NCBI GenBank assembly: GCA_913055825.1
Contig: CAJXKB010000021.1
Coordinates: 1-38,502 of the forward strand
Source: an uncultured Bacteroidota bacterium
GTDB taxonomy: Bacteria > Bacteroidota > Bacteroidia > Bacteroidales > F082
DNA length: 38,502 nucleotides
Reading direction: 5' to 3'
The notes beneath the pieces were generated by a model. That model ran no database searches. It worked only from the letters and a program-made list of their open reading frames with translations, and was not told where the DNA came from. Positions 22,538-31,075 of this stretch are shown in pieces. A program made the position numbers and the translations under genes. Within the stretch, counting starts at the first letter, position 1. Each line of letters begins with the position of its first letter.

Positions 22538-24481
22538 TCAGATTAAATTCACATCGCAAATCACCTCCAGCAATGCCGGGCCGTTATGTTCGCTAATCTT
22601 ATACATGGCAGCTTCCAGTGATTCCCGTTTCTCCACCCTGATGCCCAGTGCCCCGCAGTTGTTAGCAAATTCGGCAAAATTGGGATTGTGCAGGCTTGTT
22701 TTCCACACTTCATATTCGGATGCCCGTTGCTCCTTTGATATTTTACCCAATTCGGAATTGTTGATCAGGATGTGTTTGATGGGCATGTTGTATTTTACCA
22801 AGGTGGTTATTTCAGCGAGATATTGTCCCAAACCACCATCGCCCGAAAGCGACCAGACCGGCCGTGTATTTTTTACAGCAGCCCAGGCACCCATAGCTGC
22901 CGGCAGGGCAAAGCCGATGGAGCCCAAATACCCCGACATTAAAATCGATTGGTGTTTACATTCAAAATAGCGACCGAAAGAGTAAGTGTTGTTTCCCACA
23001 TCAACGGCAATCACTGCATTGTAGGGGGTAATCCGGTTCATGGCATCGAATACGGCAATGGAACTGATCCCTTTTCCCCGGTCGTCTTTCAGGCGGTTCT
23101 CTTTTTCCGCTTTCCATATTTTTCGGCGGGCGGCAATTTCCCGGCTTTGGTCCAGAGTTTTTATTTTCCCCTGTAGCTTCTCCCGCATCAGCTTACAACT
23201 TACCCCAATTTCACCCCAAAGGGCGACATCCACTTTGTGAAATTTACTCAAGGCCATGGGATCAAAATCCACCTGAATGATAGGCTTTTTAGGGGTGATG
23301 CCCGTATGGTTTGAGAAAGAAGCGCCGAAAACAATCAGCAGATCGCTTTCGTTCATAAACCAGGAAGCAACAGGCGTGCCACTACGTCCTAACACACCGC
23401 AGGCCAACGGATGATTATCGGGAATCAGTCCCTTTCCTTTAAAAGTAGTGATCACCGGACTGTGCATCTTTTCAGCCATCTTAACGATTTCATCCATGGA
23501 ATATCGGGCGCCATGCCCCACAATAATCACCGGACGCCTGGCATTCGAAATCATTTCGACGGCCTTGTCCAGCATCTCTTTCGGTGGAGAAATGGTGAAC
23601 GGACTTATTCGGCCTTCGGGATTATCCTGGGTTTCATCCGCCGGTTTGGGCAAAATCTGAACTTCATCGGGAAAGGTAAGATGGGAAACATCGCGTTTAA
23701 CGATGGCATGTTTTAAAGCTCCGGTCATCAGCTCGGTATGCCGGCTGTGTTGCTGTACGGCATGGTTGTATTCGGCCACAGTCTGAAAGGCTTTCACCAG
23801 ATCCACTTCCTGAAAAGCACCGGTACCTACAACCTGGGTGTTGACCTGCCCCGTAAGCGCCAGCAGGGGAACACGATCGACTTTGGCATCCCACATGCCT
23901 GTAAACATATTGGTTGCCCCGGGCCCGGCTATTCCAAAACAGACAGCCGGTTTGCCGGTGAGTTTGGCATATCCACTTGCTGCAAAAGCTGCCGCGCCTT
24001 CGTGTCGTACACCAAAATATTGCAGTTTTCCTTTCTCCTCCAGTCGCCGCATTGCTTCGGCAAGTCCCAAATTACTGTGACCTACGATACCAAAAACAGT
24101 ATCCACTCCCCAATTGACCATGGTTTCCATCATTACATCTGAAATAGTTTCCTGATGGGGCTCCTCTTCCATAATTCCCACGAAAACATTTCCGTTTTCT
24201 TCTTTAACAGGATAAGGTTCCACACCATCATCAAAACCGGGGGCTTTGCCGGTACAGGGATGATAATCCCAGCCATGCCACGGGCAACGCAGAATTCCGT
24301 TTTCAATACTCCCTTCACCCAAAGGCCCGCCCTGATGCGGGCAATGATTATCGAGGGCGCAAAATTTTCCCTCGAAATGCGAAAGAGCTATTTGTTTTGT
24401 GCCTGCCGAAACGGTCATAATCCGACCTTCAGGAAGTGCTGATTTATTCTTAAGGACTTTGTACCAAACCAGGTTTTTCAT
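22538..24481 (-). CDS. Rieske-domain fusion to a thiamine-diphosphate enzyme (PoxB/acetolactate-synthase type)
   Basis: A 647-aa two-part protein. Residues 1-105 are a Rieske [2Fe-2S] domain with ligands Cys47, His49, Cys66 and His69 (CPHQG, CPWHGW). From about 115 it is a full three-domain ThDP enzyme: catalytic Glu161 in RHEGAAAFAASG, GPGATN, a central FAD/nucleotide-type domain (about 300-440), and the ThDP-binding GDG 547-549 to NN 574-575. It most resembles pyruvate oxidase/dehydrogenase PoxB (VFGIVGHSN, NNSELGKI, GIRVEKRES). I infer oxidative decarboxylation of a 2-keto acid with electrons passing through the Rieske centre; the substrate is unknown. Last gene of the minus-strand block, 62 bp after the Rieske-GltB fusion, which carries the same kind of Rieske domain. 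Confidence 0.8.
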   Translation of the reverse strand: MKNLVWYKVLKNKSALPEGRIMTVSAGTKQIALSHFEGKFCALDNHCPHQGGPLGEGSIENGILRCPWHGWDYHPCTGKAPGFDDGVEPYPVKEENGNVFVGIMEEEPHQETISDVMMETMVNWGVDTVFGIVGHSNLGLAEAMRRLEEKGKLQYFGVRHEGAAAFAASGYAKLTGKPAVCFGIAGPGATNMFTGMWDAKVDRVPLLALTGQVNTQVVGTGAFQEVDLVKAFQTVAEYNHAVQQHSRHTELMTGALKHAIVKRDVSHLTFPDEVQILPKPADETQDNPEGRISPFTISPPKEMLDKAVEMISNARRPVIIVGHGARYSMDEIVKMAEKMHSPVITTFKGKGLIPDNHPLACGVLGRSGTPVASWFMNESDLLIVFGASFSNHTGITPKKPIIQVDFDPMALSKFHKVDVALWGEIGVSCKLMREKLQGKIKTLDQSREIAARRKIWKAEKENRLKDDRGKGISSIAVFDAMNRITPYNAVIAVDVGNNTYSFGRYFECKHQSILMSGYLGSIGFALPAAMGAWAAVKNTRPVWSLSGDGGLGQYLAEITTLVKYNMPIKHILINNSELGKISKEQRASEYEVWKTSLHNPNFAEFANNCGALGIRVEKRESLEAAMYKISEHNGPALLEVICDVNLI

Positions 24482-24543
24482 TATTTAAATTTTTTTCATC
24501 CGTTATTTTTTACCGCGAATGCACTTATCATCATTCGATTATC

Positions 24544-26151
24544 TTAGCTTATTCCGGCATAAGCAATGCCTGAAAGTTTATGCATATCATAATTTAAAGT
24601 ACTTAAATCGTGACTGTTAAATTTACCAATATCATCATATCCACAGGCCCGGGCCACCACTTTTATCAGTTTGTTGGTTGCCGTAAAAAAGTTATAAAGC
24701 TGTTTGGCCGACTGCTCGATAATGATGCGTTGACGAAGGTTTTCTTTTTGTGTGGCTACACCTACCGGGCAATTGTTTGTGTGGCAGGCGCGCATTCCCA
24801 AACAGCCAATGGCCTGCAAGGCCGAGTTGGAAACGGCAATAGCATCCGCGCCAAGCATGAGCGCTTTGGCAAAATCGTCGGCAATGCGCAAGCCTCCGGT
24901 AATGATGAGCGTAATATCTTGTGCCCCCTTTTTGTCAAGGTAGCGACGTGCCCGTGCAAGAGCCGGAATAGTAGGTACATTAATGTTGTTTCGCAGGATG
25001 GCCGGTGCTGCTCCTGTTCCGCCGCCTCTTCCGTCAAGGATGATATAATCGACCCCTACTGCAAGGACAAAATCGATATCATCTTCAATATGAGAAGCTG
25101 CTATTTTAAAGCCAATGGGGATTCCTCCGGTTTGTCGCCTGACCTCGTTGGCAAAATTGGCAAAATCCCGGGTGGTTTTTAAATCGGGAAAGGCAGCCGG
25201 GCTGATAGCATCCTGCCTTGGTGTCAGCCCACGGACTTCGGCAATTTCTTTGGTCACTTTATTTCCCGGAAGGTGGCCCCCTGTTCCGGTTTTTGCTCCC
25301 TGCCCGCCTTTAAAATGGAAGGCCTGCGCCTTTTTTACCTTTTCCCACGAAAAACCAAATTTTCCGGAAGCCAGTTCATAAAAATATCTGGAATTACCAG
25401 CCTGTTCTTCGGGTAGCATTCCTCCTTCGCCGCTGGCAATACCTGTTCCGGCCATCTCGGCCCCTTTGGCGAGCGAAATTTTTGCTTCGCGCGAAAGTGC
25501 ACCGAAACTCATATCCGAAACAAACAAAGGGATATCCAGTACAAGCGGTTTTTTGGCTTTCTTCCCGATAACCACTTTAGTATTTACATTCTCTTCATCC
25601 ATCAAAGGCCGACGGGCAAGTTGTGCCGGTAAAAACTGTATTTCTTCCCACTTGGGAAGCGTATTTCTGTCGACGCCCATAGCTTCGGTAAAACCATGAT
25701 GACCAATATTTTTCAGCCCGTTTTTGGCCAGCTCGTTGATGTAACCGGTATAAGGTTCCGTATCTTCGGGATGGGTGTCGGCATATTCACCCAGATAAGC
25801 ATCCCGTTTAAATGGCTGTGGGTTTGCTTCGCCAAAAGCCCTTATTTCATCAGCATCAACATATACAATATTATCTTCCACGAAAGTGGTAAATTTTTCA
25901 AGGACTTCCTTGTTGTTGTATTCCGAAACACCTGTGTCGTAGCGGTAATCCCATCCATGGACACCACAAATTAAATTACTGCCTTCCACATAGCCGTCGG
26001 CAAGCAGGGCACCACGGTGATGGCATCGGCCATACAAAACGGAAACTTCATTGCCATAACGAATAATGACCAAATCAATATTTTCAACCAAAGCGTATTG
26101 TGGTTTTTTTTCCTTTAGGTCGGAAAACTTACAGAGTTCGAGTTTTTTCAT
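24544..26151 (-). CDS. Rieske-domain fusion to an FMN-binding glutamate-synthase-like domain
   Basis: A 535-aa fusion. Residues 1-100 hold a Rieske centre (Cys43, His45, Cys62, His65; CHHRG, CGVHGW). From about 150 it is the FMN/[3Fe-4S] synthase core of GltB: LFVSDMSFGALSREAKISLA, GEGGM, KGGQGAKTGTGGHLPGNKV, DGRGGGTGAAP, ITGGLRIADDFAKALMLGAD, and the cluster motif Cys450-x5-Cys456-x4-Cys461. The glutaminase domain is absent, so it cannot use glutamine by itself in the usual way. It may use ammonia or another amine, or be a flavin oxidoreductase of a different substrate, with the Rieske centre as electron port. It follows the 289-aa gene by 35 bp. Confidence 0.82.
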   Translation of the reverse strand: MKKLELCKFSDLKEKKPQYALVENIDLVIIRYGNEVSVLYGRCHHRGALLADGYVEGSNLICGVHGWDYRYDTGVSEYNNKEVLEKFTTFVEDNIVYVDADEIRAFGEANPQPFKRDAYLGEYADTHPEDTEPYTGYINELAKNGLKNIGHHGFTEAMGVDRNTLPKWEEIQFLPAQLARRPLMDEENVNTKVVIGKKAKKPLVLDIPLFVSDMSFGALSREAKISLAKGAEMAGTGIASGEGGMLPEEQAGNSRYFYELASGKFGFSWEKVKKAQAFHFKGGQGAKTGTGGHLPGNKVTKEIAEVRGLTPRQDAISPAAFPDLKTTRDFANFANEVRRQTGGIPIGFKIAASHIEDDIDFVLAVGVDYIILDGRGGGTGAAPAILRNNINVPTIPALARARRYLDKKGAQDITLIITGGLRIADDFAKALMLGADAIAVSNSALQAIGCLGMRACHTNNCPVGVATQKENLRQRIIIEQSAKQLYNFFTATNKLIKVVARACGYDDIGKFNSHDLSTLNYDMHKLSGIAYAGIS

Positions 26152-26186
26152 TTATTTAGATTTTGTATTTTATAAGGGGTTTCATT

Positions 26187-27056
26187 TCAATTATTTCTTA
26201 AATAGCTTGTGACAGTATTCATACCTGAAATAAAAAAAGATTTTACCATTTGATATTGTTCGTTTGCCGGGCTTGCTTTCACTATTTCCGAAACATCTAA
26301 TATGGCGCCATTCCACACGGGCATCATCCATTTTCCGGCTTCCAAAGAGGGAAAATCAACAGGGTCTTTCTTTTGCTTTTCCGACCAGAAGCTAAGGTAA
26401 AAATAGGGTACGCTTACCATGCTGTCGGGGATGGCAAGGCCAAGGCCAATGGTTTGTGAAACTTCTCCTTTTTCGTTTTTCGAGAAGCTCACAAAAGAGC
26501 CGGTGTCAAAATGGTGAGGCCATATTTTTACCGCTGAGGCGTTTTTAATTTCCAATGCTATTTCCGTTAGTAATCCTTGGGCATTGTTCCTGTAAATCAT
26601 ATTTTCAATAAAGAATTTTTCATGTTTCACTGAAAAAACAGCACCTTCGTCCAGGGCATTACGTGGAATTTCGTAATGTAGCTGATCGGTAAATGAGGTG
26701 GTGTCGATTCCGAGGGCGGAAAGGTTCCTTTTTAATTCAACAAAGCCTTGTTTTTTGGTTTTCCCGTTCAGGGAAATGGTTTTCAGGCTTCGGTTTGTTG
26801 CATCAAGAATTACAAGTTTTAAATTAGAGAGTTGTAAACCAATTTTCATCCCGTTGGAAAGGGAATTGCCAACGAGCATTCCGGTTTCCGGGATGAATTC
26901 CATATTGGTATTGCTGTCGTCGGGTTGTTGGGGAATGAGATGCCGGCCCGCCAGCGCAAGATATTGTGCTGCATGATGTTGCTGTTGCAGGGCATTTTTC
27001 ATTTCATCGCCAAATGGCAAAGTTTGAAGTTTCCAGTTGTTTTCGTTTTTTTTCAT
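26187..27056 (-). CDS. Protein of unknown function, 289 aa, between eanA-like and Rieske genes
   Basis: I do not recognise this family with confidence. It is soluble, with no signal peptide or membrane segment. A helical start contains HHAAQYLALAGRHL (27-40), and a beta-rich middle has MKIGLQLSNLKLVIL and LHYEIPRNAL. There follows KIWPHHFDTGSFVSF (178-191), GLGLAIPDSMVSVPYFYLSFW (split over 204-224), KWMMPVWNGAIL and a C-terminal helix. The WPHHFD and PYFYLSFW pair recalls DUF5996-type proteins from memory, without a known activity. His and Asp in WPHHFD could be metal ligands. It is 155 bp behind the methyltransferase and 35 bp ahead of the Rieske-GltB fusion, so a role in the same pathway is likely. 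Confidence 0.7.
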   Translation of the reverse strand: MKKNENNWKLQTLPFGDEMKNALQQQHHAAQYLALAGRHLIPQQPDDSNTNMEFIPETGMLVGNSLSNGMKIGLQLSNLKLVILDATNRSLKTISLNGKTKKQGFVELKRNLSALGIDTTSFTDQLHYEIPRNALDEGAVFSVKHEKFFIENMIYRNNAQGLLTEIALEIKNASAVKIWPHHFDTGSFVSFSKNEKGEVSQTIGLGLAIPDSMVSVPYFYLSFWSEKQKKDPVDFPSLEAGKWMMPVWNGAILDVSEIVKASPANEQYQMVKSFFISGMNTVTSYLRNN

Positions 27057-27211
27057 TTTTTAAGTTTTGTGATAAATTACCCCGCAGAAAGCTTCCGAAG
27101 CACAATATAAGAACAAATTCGGGTTCTGTCTTGTTAAATTGGTCGTAAGATACTGAAATCCTTACATTAAATGAAACCTTGATTTTAAATCCATCCTTAC
27201 AAATCACATCA

Positions 27212-28201
27212 TTATTTAATGAGCTTCCACAAAGAATTAACATAATATTGCCGGGAATCATGAAAGTTTCTGACCACTTTAAATCCTGCTTGTTCTGCAA
27301 GTGTATTAATCATTTCAGCATCATACTTTTGCGACATTTCCATGAAGACGGGTTCTCCTTTTTCAAAAAAAAGAGATTCGTTAAACTCAGGAAAAATTAC
27401 CGCCTGTTTCTCAAGGCTGAAAAGGTAACTTTTGGCTGTACCGGTTTGTGCATTGTATATTTCTTTGTGCCTGAAATAGTCCGGGCGAAAATCTGTCCCC
27501 AACTCCCGGTTTATCCGTAACAGCAGATTCAGGTTAAATTGTGCTGTATAACCGTGCGAATCGTTGTAAGCTTTTAAAATTATTTCCGAATCTTTTTTCA
27601 TATCAAATCCAATAAACAGCAGGTCGTTTTTTTGCATTACCGAACGAAGCTTCTGTAAGAAATCATTGGCCTCATCCTCATTGAAATTTCCAATGTTTGA
27701 ACCGAGGAAAAGGAGGATTTTTTTGTGATGATCATATTGGTTGATGGTTTCCATCATTTGAAAATAGTCGCCTGCCATGCCTTTGATGCTTAGCGAAGGA
27801 AGTTTGGTTTTTATCGAAGCGGTCAGATTTCTCAAGGCTTCTTCGGAAATATCGATGGGTAAATATTCAAACGTAGCTTGTTGTGTAAGAAAATGTTCCA
27901 AAAGCACAATTGTTTTAAGGCCATCGCCGGCACCCAGTTCAATCAAATCGAAAGGCCTGCCATCATTGGAAAAGGAGGCAAAAATATCCTGTTTTTGGGT
28001 TTTAAAGATCTCCATTTCACAGTCCGTAAGATAGTATTCGGGCATTTGCATGATCTGTTGAAATATCCTGCTTCCTTCATCATCATAAAAATATTTGGAT
28101 AATAAATATTTGGGTTTGGCAGACAGTCCCTTCAGCACGTCTTCGGCAAAACCTGTCATTGACATCACGTCCACATGTTCCTGCTGTTTAAAATCTTTCA
28201 T
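27212..28201 (-). CDS. eanA: L-histidine N-alpha-trimethyltransferase, EgtD/EanA type
   Basis: A 329-aa SAM enzyme that makes hercynine (trimethylhistidine), the first step to ergothioneine. The substrate residues known from Mycobacterium smegmatis EgtD are present. Tyr39 (YFYDDEG) and Tyr56 (MPEYYLTD) have identical numbering. Asn172 (GSNIGNF), Glu288 and Ser290 (FMEMSQKY) correspond to Asn166, Glu282 and Ser284, all at +6. SAM motif I is ELGAGDGLKT (88-97). Keeping the Glu/Ser imidazole clamp argues for histidine rather than another amine. No egtB, egtC or egtE lies nearby; instead a rhodanese gene ends 7 bp upstream, which points to the anaerobic EanA/EanB route. The EgtD numbering is from memory. 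Confidence 0.88.
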   Translation of the reverse strand: MKDFKQQEHVDVMSMTGFAEDVLKGLSAKPKYLLSKYFYDDEGSRIFQQIMQMPEYYLTDCEMEIFKTQKQDIFASFSNDGRPFDLIELGAGDGLKTIVLLEHFLTQQATFEYLPIDISEEALRNLTASIKTKLPSLSIKGMAGDYFQMMETINQYDHHKKILLFLGSNIGNFNEDEANDFLQKLRSVMQKNDLLFIGFDMKKDSEIILKAYNDSHGYTAQFNLNLLLRINRELGTDFRPDYFRHKEIYNAQTGTAKSYLFSLEKQAVIFPEFNESLFFEKGEPVFMEMSQKYDAEMINTLAEQAGFKVVRNFHDSRQYYVNSLWKLIK

Positions 28202-28208
28202 AATGCGA

Positions 28209-29531
28209 TTACAATATTGATTGTTTTATCATGATTTTTTTATTTTGCGGGATTCCCGTTTCATACGGATTATTGGGATCGTTACTCCATTCGAACCAAC
28301 CGCCGTCAAAAACCGAAACCCTCGGCCAGCCCATGAGCCAGGCATTAAAAAAGGCTTCGCTGCCGCGCCATCCGGTGCCACAATAAAAAGCAAGGTGTTT
28401 GTCAGGGGTAATCCCTGCACTTTTCCAGTTGTCGGCAATCTCGTGGTATTCGCGGGTGGTATGATCAGCATTACGATAGTTTTCCATGTGATAAGCATCG
28501 GTTCCGCAATTCCCAAAAACAGCTCCCGGAATACGTCCTTTTTTTTCGATGTAATTGTATCCGCTCACCTCTCCAATGTACTCAGGCCAACTACGAACAC
28601 ACACCAGCTCGGCATCTTTGGAGGCCAGCATTTGTTTGGCTTCGGGAATATCCACGGCTAGTTCAGGCTGCTGGGGTATGGTTACTCCAAAGTCGGGTAC
28701 GGGCTGCTTCGGCACATCTTCTGTACTCGCCTCATAACCTGCGTCTAGCCAGGATTGAAATCCGCCATTGAGTACCCTCACATCTTTTACTCCGGCATAA
28801 AGCATGATAAACGCATTACGGATGGCACCAATATGCCCGGCAGCACTGCCGGGAAAATCATCATCATTATCGGGCGCCATGTATTTTCCATACAAAACTA
28901 CGGTAGTGTCTGCTGTAATTCCATGCTGCTCCAGTGCCTTTTTCAATTCATCCGGCGAGCGCCTGTTCCATGTTTCGGGAGCCTCCAAAGCCAGCGTATC
29001 CATATCAATAGCACTGGGAATATGTCCTGTAAGATATGCTTCACGATTGCGGTAATGGGAATGAACTATTACTGTTCTGTTTCCATTATGTTTTGGCGGA
29101 ACGCCACCGTCAACAAGGGTTTTTACCCACTGTGGAGAAACAAGATTTTTATATCTTGCCATTTTGTCCATAGGTAAGTTGGGATTGGTTGCCCATTCAT
29201 CCTTAAAATGATAATATACACCTACCTTAGGAAACCCTGCGCTAATAAATATGTTGGCGAGTTTGTCGCTCTCTTCATCAGTATAGCTGTATATAATAAT
29301 TTGCTTTGATGGAACAATTCCTTTTGATCGAACAATCTCAATCCAGTCCATATATTTTGTCCATTTGAAAGGTAAACTTTTTGCACCCTGAATGTGGCCA
29401 CCCCTTTTTTCGTTTTGTAATTTCCATCCGTTGTAAGCATCAACTTGCCGCGCATCTACAATGATATTATCGTTGCTCTTACTTAAAACAAGCATCTCTT
29501 CAGTTGTAAAATCTTTGATCTTTCCGTTCAT
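28209..29531 (-). CDS. eanB: EanB-like rhodanese sulfurtransferase (anaerobic ergothioneine synthase)
   Basis: A 440-aa protein with three rhodanese-like domains (about 5-120, 130-268, 290-425). Only the third has a rhodanese active loop with cysteine: Cys384 in FYCGTGWRGSEAF. In Chlorobium limicola EanB, which puts sulfur from polysulfide straight onto C2 of hercynine, the catalytic Cys is 412, an assisting Tyr is 353, and other cysteines are 339 and 370. Here Cys384, Tyr325, Cys311 and Cys342 all fit with one offset of 28. It is the first gene of a pair with the histidine trimethylase (7 bp apart). A plain thiosulfate/mercaptopyruvate sulfurtransferase is the alternative but would not explain the residue match or neighbour. 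The EanB numbering is from memory. Confidence 0.83.
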   Translation of the reverse strand: MNGKIKDFTTEEMLVLSKSNDNIIVDARQVDAYNGWKLQNEKRGGHIQGAKSLPFKWTKYMDWIEIVRSKGIVPSKQIIIYSYTDEESDKLANIFISAGFPKVGVYYHFKDEWATNPNLPMDKMARYKNLVSPQWVKTLVDGGVPPKHNGNRTVIVHSHYRNREAYLTGHIPSAIDMDTLALEAPETWNRRSPDELKKALEQHGITADTTVVLYGKYMAPDNDDDFPGSAAGHIGAIRNAFIMLYAGVKDVRVLNGGFQSWLDAGYEASTEDVPKQPVPDFGVTIPQQPELAVDIPEAKQMLASKDAELVCVRSWPEYIGEVSGYNYIEKKGRIPGAVFGNCGTDAYHMENYRNADHTTREYHEIADNWKSAGITPDKHLAFYCGTGWRGSEAFFNAWLMGWPRVSVFDGGWFEWSNDPNNPYETGIPQNKKIMIKQSIL

Positions 29532-29612
29532 ACGTTCGTTTTTATATTTATATGTAATTATTTCAATTTTTAAAAATACATTTTATTCTTTAATAAGTAT
29601 ATGTAATAACAT

Positions 29613-30920
29613 TTATTTGATTTTAGGGTGTGGTGCTTTAGGCCGGATGAGTACACGCAATGATTGATCATAAGTAAAATAGCCCCACGACCAATTGAGG
29701 AAGATAAAGAGTCGGTTTTTAACTCCCATTATGGTAAAAAGGTGCACGAACGACCACATTACCCATGCTATAAATCCACTTAGTTTGGCGTACGGCAAGT
29801 CGGCAACGGCAAGGTTGCGCCCAATGGTAGCCATAGCTCCCTTGTTTTTGTATTGAAACGGCTTTAAAGGGGTACCTGCCTTTAGCCGGTGTATATTGTC
29901 GGCCAACTGCTTTGCTTGTTGAATGGCTACTTGTGCCACTTGCGGGTAACCGTTAGGATTGTTTTTTGTCTCCATAAGGCTCAAATCGCCGATGGCAAAA
30001 ATATTTTCATAGCCGCTTATACAATTAAATTGGTCAACCAAAATACGTTTTCCTCTACCGAAGACCTCCTTTTTAAGACCCGCAACAGGATTAGCCTGTA
30101 CTCCTGCAGCCCAGATAACAGTTTTTGACGGAACACTTTCGCCGTCAGAAGTTTCAAGCAGTGTGCCATTGTAGTCCAAAACACGTGTACCAACGTAAAC
30201 TTCTACGCCCAATTTTTCAAGATATTGTTTTGATTTTTGGGAAGCCTTGCCCGTCATTGAAGCCAGTAACTTGTCCGAAGCTTCATAGAGAATAATCCTC
30301 ATCTTTGATATGTCCAATTCGGGATAGTCTTTGGGAAAGATAAATCTCTTCATTTCTGCGAGAGCACCGGCTAATTCCACTCCGGTGGGACCACCACCAA
30401 CCAACACAACATTAAGATATTTACCTATCTCTTCAGGTTCAGTATCCAGCAGTGCCAATTCAAAATTTTCCAACATGGTGTTACGGATAAGAATAGCATC
30501 GGAAGCTGTTTTCATGGAGTAGGCATATTTTTCGATGTTATGCTGTCCGAAAAAGTTTGTATTTGCCCCTATTGATAGAATTAGAAAATCATATTTTAGT
30601 TTTCCGATTGATGTTGAAATCTCATTTTTATCTGATTGTATCTCAGTCAATTCAGCTACGCGAAAGTGAATGTCTTTTTCATTTTGCAGAATTTTACGAA
30701 TGGGAAAAGAGATAGCAGTAGGTTCTAATCCTGAAGTAGCAACCTGATATAGTAACGGCTGAAACTGATGAAAGTTATTCCGGTCTAATAGTACAATCTG
30801 AAAGCCGTCACATCCTATTTTGCCTAACAGCTTTAGTCCCGCAAAACCGGCACCTACAATGACTACGCGCATTTTATCCGTTTCAGGGATATTTGGAATA
30901 TAGTTGGTTGGTTCTATCAT
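29613..30920 (-). CDS. Type II NADH dehydrogenase (NDH-2)
   Basis: A 435-aa membrane-associated flavoprotein that passes electrons from NADH to quinone without pumping. Seen: FAD motif VVIVGAGFAGLKLLGKIG (about 18-35), NNFHQFQPLLYQVATSGLEP, the NADH motif NVVLVGGGPTGVELAGALAE (about 169-188), AAGVQANP, the FAD-contacting FAIGDLSLME, and a C-terminal amphipathic/hydrophobic anchor (LSGFIAWVMWSFVHLFTIMG). Sulfide:quinone oxidoreductases share the fold, but their paired catalytic cysteines are absent, so NDH-2 is preferred. It lies 81 bp upstream of the eanB-like gene on the same strand, and co-transcription is possible. Confidence 0.87.
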   Translation of the reverse strand: MIEPTNYIPNIPETDKMRVVIVGAGFAGLKLLGKIGCDGFQIVLLDRNNFHQFQPLLYQVATSGLEPTAISFPIRKILQNEKDIHFRVAELTEIQSDKNEISTSIGKLKYDFLILSIGANTNFFGQHNIEKYAYSMKTASDAILIRNTMLENFELALLDTEPEEIGKYLNVVLVGGGPTGVELAGALAEMKRFIFPKDYPELDISKMRIILYEASDKLLASMTGKASQKSKQYLEKLGVEVYVGTRVLDYNGTLLETSDGESVPSKTVIWAAGVQANPVAGLKKEVFGRGKRILVDQFNCISGYENIFAIGDLSLMETKNNPNGYPQVAQVAIQQAKQLADNIHRLKAGTPLKPFQYKNKGAMATIGRNLAVADLPYAKLSGFIAWVMWSFVHLFTIMGVKNRLFIFLNWSWGYFTYDQSLRVLIRPKAPHPKIK

Positions 30921-31075
30921 AATAATATCTTTTTTTTGGTCAAAAAAAATAACTCACAAGTATCTATTCTCATTAGATATTTTTAATTGTAAATTGATTT
31001 AATGATTATTTTAAACTAACTGTAGAGAAAATGTTAAAACCTGACATAATTAACTTGGAGTTTTCCTGCTCAGGT

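Noticed and set aside
22293-22559. Open frame of 88 codons on the minus strand after the Rieske-ThDP gene
   Set aside because: It overlaps the end of that gene and contains the strong helicase promoter; composition is not convincingly protein-like and no family is recognised.
28209-29531. Ordinary two-domain thiosulfate sulfurtransferase
   Set aside because: There are three rhodanese-like domains with a single active-loop cysteine, and the cysteine/tyrosine spacing and neighbour match EanB better.
29613-30920. Sulfide:quinone oxidoreductase supplying polysulfide to the EanB-like enzyme
   Set aside because: This would fit the pathway, but the paired catalytic cysteines of SQR are missing and the NDH-2 motifs are complete.
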